From the NCBI GenBank assembly GCA_937903315.1, contig CALCZO010000087.1, forward strand, positions 1-25,688: a stretch of DNA of 25,688 nucleotides, read 5' to 3'. The translations under genes were made by a program, and so were the position numbers. The stretch is from an uncultured Alphaproteobacteria bacterium (lineage in GTDB: Bacteria; Pseudomonadota; Alphaproteobacteria; Rhizobiales; Beijerinckiaceae). The notes below the pieces were generated by a model. That model did no database searches. It was given only the letters and a program-made list of their open reading frames with translations, and was not told the DNA's origin. Numbering within the stretch: position 1 is the first letter of the stretch; each line of letters opens with the position of its first letter. Positions 22,912 through 25,688 of the stretch are shown one piece after another.

Positions 22912-24498
22912 ATGCTGAATTGGCGCGGGATGTGTGCCGGACTGGCCATTGCACTGGCAATGATCGGGTCGGCGGCCAGCCAGTCGATCTTTCACCGGGG
23001 CGCGGCGGGTGATCCCGAATCGCTCGACCCGCACAAGACCTCGACGGTGGTCGAAAGCGACATCCTGCTCGACCTGCTCGAAGGGCTTGTGACGTACAAC
23101 GCCAAGGCAGAGGTTGTGCCTGGCGTCGCCGAAAGCTGGAGCGTCAGCGCGGACGGGCTGGTCTATACCTTCCGCCTGCGCAAGGAGGCGATGTGGTCGA
23201 ACGGTGATCCGGTCACCGCCGGCGATTTCGTCTTTTCGTTCCGCCGTCTGCTCGATCCGGCGACCGGGGCCAAATACGCGACCATTCTCTACACGCTCAA
23301 GAACGCCGAGGCGGTCAACAAGGGCCGCGCGGCGGTCGATACGCTCGGCGCCCGCGCCGTTGACGACAGGACGCTGGAACTGACCCTGGAGACAGCTGCG
23401 CCCTATTTCATCGCGCAGCTCGCCCATCAGACCGGCCTGCCTGTGCACAGGGCGACCGTTGAGCGGGTTGGCAAGGATTTCGTCAAACCCGAGAACTGGG
23501 TGTCGAACGGCGCCTACATGCTGAAATCCTTCGTTCCCAACGACAAGCTGGTGGCGGTGAAGAACCCGAAGTACCGGCAGGCGGCTTCTGTCCGGTTCGA
23601 TCAGGTGATCTTCTACCCGCTCGAGGACCGTTCGGCGGCTCTGCGGCGTTTTCAGGCCGGGGAGATCCAGTACTACAACGATGTGCCGACCGATCAGCTG
23701 AAATTCATCCGTGCCAATCTCAAGGACAGTTTCCGTCTCGCGCCCTATCTGGGCACCTACTATTTTGTCTTCAACACCCGTAAGGCACCGTTCAACGATG
23801 CCCGTGTGCGCGAGGCGCTGGCCTTGGTGATCGACCGCGAGTTTCTCGCCGAAGACATCTGGGGCGGGACGATGATCCCGGCCTATTCGCTGGTCCCGCC
23901 CGGCATCGGCAACTATGGCGCCCCGGCCGAAATGGCCGGCAAGGCACTGTCGCCGATCGAGCGCGAGGATCGTGCAAAGGCCCTGCTCAAGGAGGCGGGC
24001 TATGGCCCCGGTCTCAAACCGCTGACGATCGAGATCCGGTACAATACGTCTGAAAACCACAAGGCAACATCGGTCGCCATGGCCGACATGTGGAAGCCGC
24101 TCAACATCGAGGCGCGGCTGGTCAATTCGGATCTGAAGTCGCACTATGCCCTGCTGCGCGAGAAGGGCGATTTCGATATCGCCCGCGCCGGCTGGATCGC
24201 GGACTATTCCGACCCGCAGAATTTCCTGTTCCTCGCCCAGAGTGACAACAAGGGTCTCAATTACGCCAGCTACGCCAATCCGGCCTACGATGCGCTGATG
24301 CAGTCCGCCGCCAAAGAGCAGGACCTTGGTCGCCGCGCGGCGATCCTGCGGCAGGCCGAAGTGCTGTTTCTCAAGGACATGCCCTTCATCCCGCTGATGT
24401 TCTATGGTTCGAAAACGCTGATCTCGCCGAAGATCGCTGGCTTCGAGAGCAATGTTCTCGATCGTCATCTGACGCGCTTCCTCGCGCCCGCGCCGTGA
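22912..24498 (+). CDS. oppA: Oligopeptide ABC transporter substrate-binding protein, OppA-like
   Basis: This periplasmic binding protein (SBP family 5) captures peptides for an Opp-type importer. The 528-residue precursor has a signal peptide through about residue 24 (AIALAMIGSAAS). Then follow GDPESLDPHKTS, LLEGLVTYNAKAEVVPGVAESW, TFRLRKEAMWSNGDPVTAGDFVFSFRRLLDP and the family's middle block YFVFNTRKAPFNDARVREALALVIDRE, ending with DFDIARAGWIADYSDPQNFL and KDMPFIPLMFYGSKTLI. The WIADYxDP wording is that of OppA more than DppA. The ATG at 22912 is chosen because it starts directly at the signal peptide and has AGGAC and AAGG upstream; an ATG at 22861 would add 17 hydrophilic residues. The permease gene follows 26 bp later. 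Confidence 0.92.
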   Translation: MLNWRGMCAGLAIALAMIGSAASQSIFHRGAAGDPESLDPHKTSTVVESDILLDLLEGLVTYNAKAEVVPGVAESWSVSADGLVYTFRLRKEAMWSNGDPVTAGDFVFSFRRLLDPATGAKYATILYTLKNAEAVNKGRAAVDTLGARAVDDRTLELTLETAAPYFIAQLAHQTGLPVHRATVERVGKDFVKPENWVSNGAYMLKSFVPNDKLVAVKNPKYRQAASVRFDQVIFYPLEDRSAALRRFQAGEIQYYNDVPTDQLKFIRANLKDSFRLAPYLGTYYFVFNTRKAPFNDARVREALALVIDREFLAEDIWGGTMIPAYSLVPPGIGNYGAPAEMAGKALSPIEREDRAKALLKEAGYGPGLKPLTIEIRYNTSENHKATSVAMADMWKPLNIEARLVNSDLKSHYALLREKGDFDIARAGWIADYSDPQNFLFLAQSDNKGLNYASYANPAYDALMQSAAKEQDLGRRAAILRQAEVLFLKDMPFIPLMFYGSKTLISPKIAGFESNVLDRHLTRFLAPAP

Positions 24499-24524
24499 AG
24501 GCGGTCCGGACGGGGGGCTGAGGC

Positions 24525-25445
24525 ATGATCGGCTTTGTCGGCCGCCGGTTGCTCGCGGCAGTGCCGACGCTGTTCGTCATCGTCACCCTGGCATTTTTCC
24601 TGATCCGCCTCGCGCCCGGCGGTCCGTTCGATCTTGAACGCCCGCTTGACCCGGCGGTGATGGACAATCTGCGCAAGGTCTATGGGCTCGATCTGCCGCT
24701 CTGGCAGCAATATTGGGCCTATCTTGGCTCTCTGTTGCGTGGCGATCTTGGCCCGTCCTTCGTCATCAAGGATTTTTCGGTTCGCGAGATTCTCGGTCGT
24801 GGCCTGCCGGTGTCGATGCTCATCGGCGGGCTGGCGCTGGCCCTGGCGACCCTGATCGGCGTCGCGCTCGGCTCGATCGCCGCGCTGAACCAGCGCCGTC
24901 CCGCCGATGTTGCGGTGATTGGCATTGCCACCCTCGGGATCACCGTGCCGACGTTTGTCGTCGCGCCGCTGCTTCAGATTGTCTTCGGCCTGTGGCTCGC
25001 GTGGCTGCCGGTGGGGGGGTGGAACGATGGTGCGGTCCGCAGCATTGTCCTGCCCGTCATGGCTCTGGCGCTGCCGCAAACCGCAATCATCGCCCGCATG
25101 ATCCGGGCGGCGCTGATCGAAACCCTGGCGTCCAATCCTGTCCGCACGATGCGGGCCCAGGGGCTCGGGCGCGGTGTCATCCTGATCCATGCGCTGCGCG
25201 GTGCGCTGCTGCCGGTCGTATCCTATCTCGGCCCGGCGGCCGCCCAATTGCTGACCGGGTCGCTGGTCATCGAACAGATTTTCGGTCTGCCCGGCGTCGG
25301 GCGCTATTTCGTCGAAGGCGCGCTGAACCGCGATTATACTCTGGTGATGGGCACGGTGGTGCTGATCGCGGTGTTCGTGCTGGCGTTCAACCTGCTCGTC
25401 GACATCCTCTATGCGATCATCGATCCGCGCGTGCGCCATGACTGA
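24525..25445 (+). CDS. oppB: Oligopeptide ABC transporter permease, OppB-like
   Basis: This is the first inner-membrane permease of the peptide importer. The 306 residues begin with the family's MIGFVGRRLLAAVPTLFVIVTLAFFLIRLAPGGPF-type first helix and external loop, then DNLRKVYGLDLPLWQQYWAYL. The ATPase-contact loop is in RTMRAQGLGRGVILIHALRGALLPV, followed by GSLVIEQIFGLPGVGRYFVEGALNRDY, which is strongly conserved in OppB/DppB. About six membrane helices are visible. The ATG at 24525 has GAGG upstream. The stop codon overlaps the start of the next permease by 8 bp, so the two are made together. Confidence 0.95.
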   Translation: MIGFVGRRLLAAVPTLFVIVTLAFFLIRLAPGGPFDLERPLDPAVMDNLRKVYGLDLPLWQQYWAYLGSLLRGDLGPSFVIKDFSVREILGRGLPVSMLIGGLALALATLIGVALGSIAALNQRRPADVAVIGIATLGITVPTFVVAPLLQIVFGLWLAWLPVGGWNDGAVRSIVLPVMALALPQTAIIARMIRAALIETLASNPVRTMRAQGLGRGVILIHALRGALLPVVSYLGPAAAQLLTGSLVIEQIFGLPGVGRYFVEGALNRDYTLVMGTVVLIAVFVLAFNLLVDILYAIIDPRVRHD

Positions 25446-25688
25446 GCCGACCGCTGCCGACAGCCTCAATGCCAACCCGGTCGCTGCGCTCGGACATCGG
25501 GCGCTGGCCTGGCGACGGCTGAAGGCCAACCGCCCGGCCATGGCTGCGCTGGTGTTTGTCTGTGCCCTTGCTGTCCTCTGCCTGGTCGGACCGTTGCTGA
25601 CCGCGACATCGCATGACCGGATCTTTGCCGACTATGTCCGCACCCCTGCGTCATTGACGCTCCATCCCGAAGCCGAGCGGATTGCCCC
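25438..25688 (+). CDS. oppC: Oligopeptide ABC transporter permease, OppC-like, 3'-truncated
   Basis: The ATG at 25438 lies within the end of oppB (ATGACTGA). The 83 complete visible residues start MTEPTAADSLNANPVA, then ALAWRRLKANRPAMAALVF and a first membrane helix (about 35-55, MAALVFVCALAVLCLVGPLL), then the start of the periplasmic loop. The WRRLKANRPA lead-in and PLLT ending of the helix are typical of OppC/DppC. The frame is open to the window edge, so the gene and the expected ATPase genes continue to the right. Confidence 0.88.
   Translation, partial: MTEPTAADSLNANPVAALGHRALAWRRLKANRPAMAALVFVCALAVLCLVGPLLTATSHDRIFADYVRTPASLTLHPEAERIA

Noticed and set aside
1..25688. Mobile elements, CRISPR arrays, tRNA or rRNA genes, toxin-antitoxin or anti-phage modules
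   Set aside because: No transposase, integrase or direct-repeat array was recognised, no tRNA-like gene was noticed, and nearly all space is taken by recognised housekeeping or transport genes. I could not run covariance or profile searches.

Overview
The window is GC-rich, densely coded chromosomal DNA from an alphaproteobacterium, most likely of the Hyphomicrobiales (rhizobial) group. The best evidence is the conserved order rnd - lptC - lptA - lptB - rpoN - hpf - ptsN. A short DEDDy RNase D without HRDC domain, a long two-domain HPF, an LptB with a long N-terminal extension and an MmcB-type protein fit the same group. No transposase, integrase, tRNA, rRNA or CRISPR array was seen, and base composition looks even, so this reads as core and near-core genome and not as an island.

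Layout. (1) 1-2495 (+): the end of an Fe(3+)-type ABC importer, with a permease cut at its 5' end and its ATPase. (2) 2505-3824 (-): guanine deaminase, convergent with the transporter. (3) 3935-9891 (+): RNase D, the lipopolysaccharide-export genes lptC/lptA/lptB, sigma-54, hibernation factor HPF and the PTS-Ntr protein PtsN. (4) 9908-13197 (-): glucokinase, a PotF-like polyamine-binding protein and a class I/II aminotransferase. (5) 13297-15555 (+): a cobalamin riboswitch with a good upstream promoter candidate, leading a BtuB-type TonB-dependent receptor. (6) 15647-20498: a sugar-nucleotide and glycan-initiation set. A membrane nucleotide-sugar dehydratase (+) converges, with overlapping 3' ends, on a minus-strand operon of UDP-glucuronate 4-epimerase, a WecA/WbpL-like polyprenyl-phosphate sugar transferase and an extended SDR epimerase. 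(7) 20668-22766 (+): a GMC oxidoreductase whose stop codon overlaps the start of an mmcB-like DNA-repair gene. (8) 22912-25688 (+): a dipeptide/oligopeptide ABC importer (binding protein, permease B, start of permease C), running off the right edge.

How they work together. LptC, LptA and LptB are parts of the LPS-export bridge. RpoN, HPF and PtsN form the usual nitrogen/stationary-phase regulatory neighbourhood. The sugar genes of region 6 probably prepare and attach the first sugars of an O-antigen or exopolysaccharide. The remaining genes are transport and catabolism: iron, polyamine, cobalamin and peptides, guanine, glucose, amino acids and an alcohol.

I found no clearly undescribed multi-gene system. 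The items most worth a second look are the possible switching helices of the cobalamin riboswitch, the Leu at the usual Met position of the dehydratase active site, the GMC-mmcB coupling and the potF-glk pairing. Long open frames antisense to the real genes are products of GC-rich codon use.
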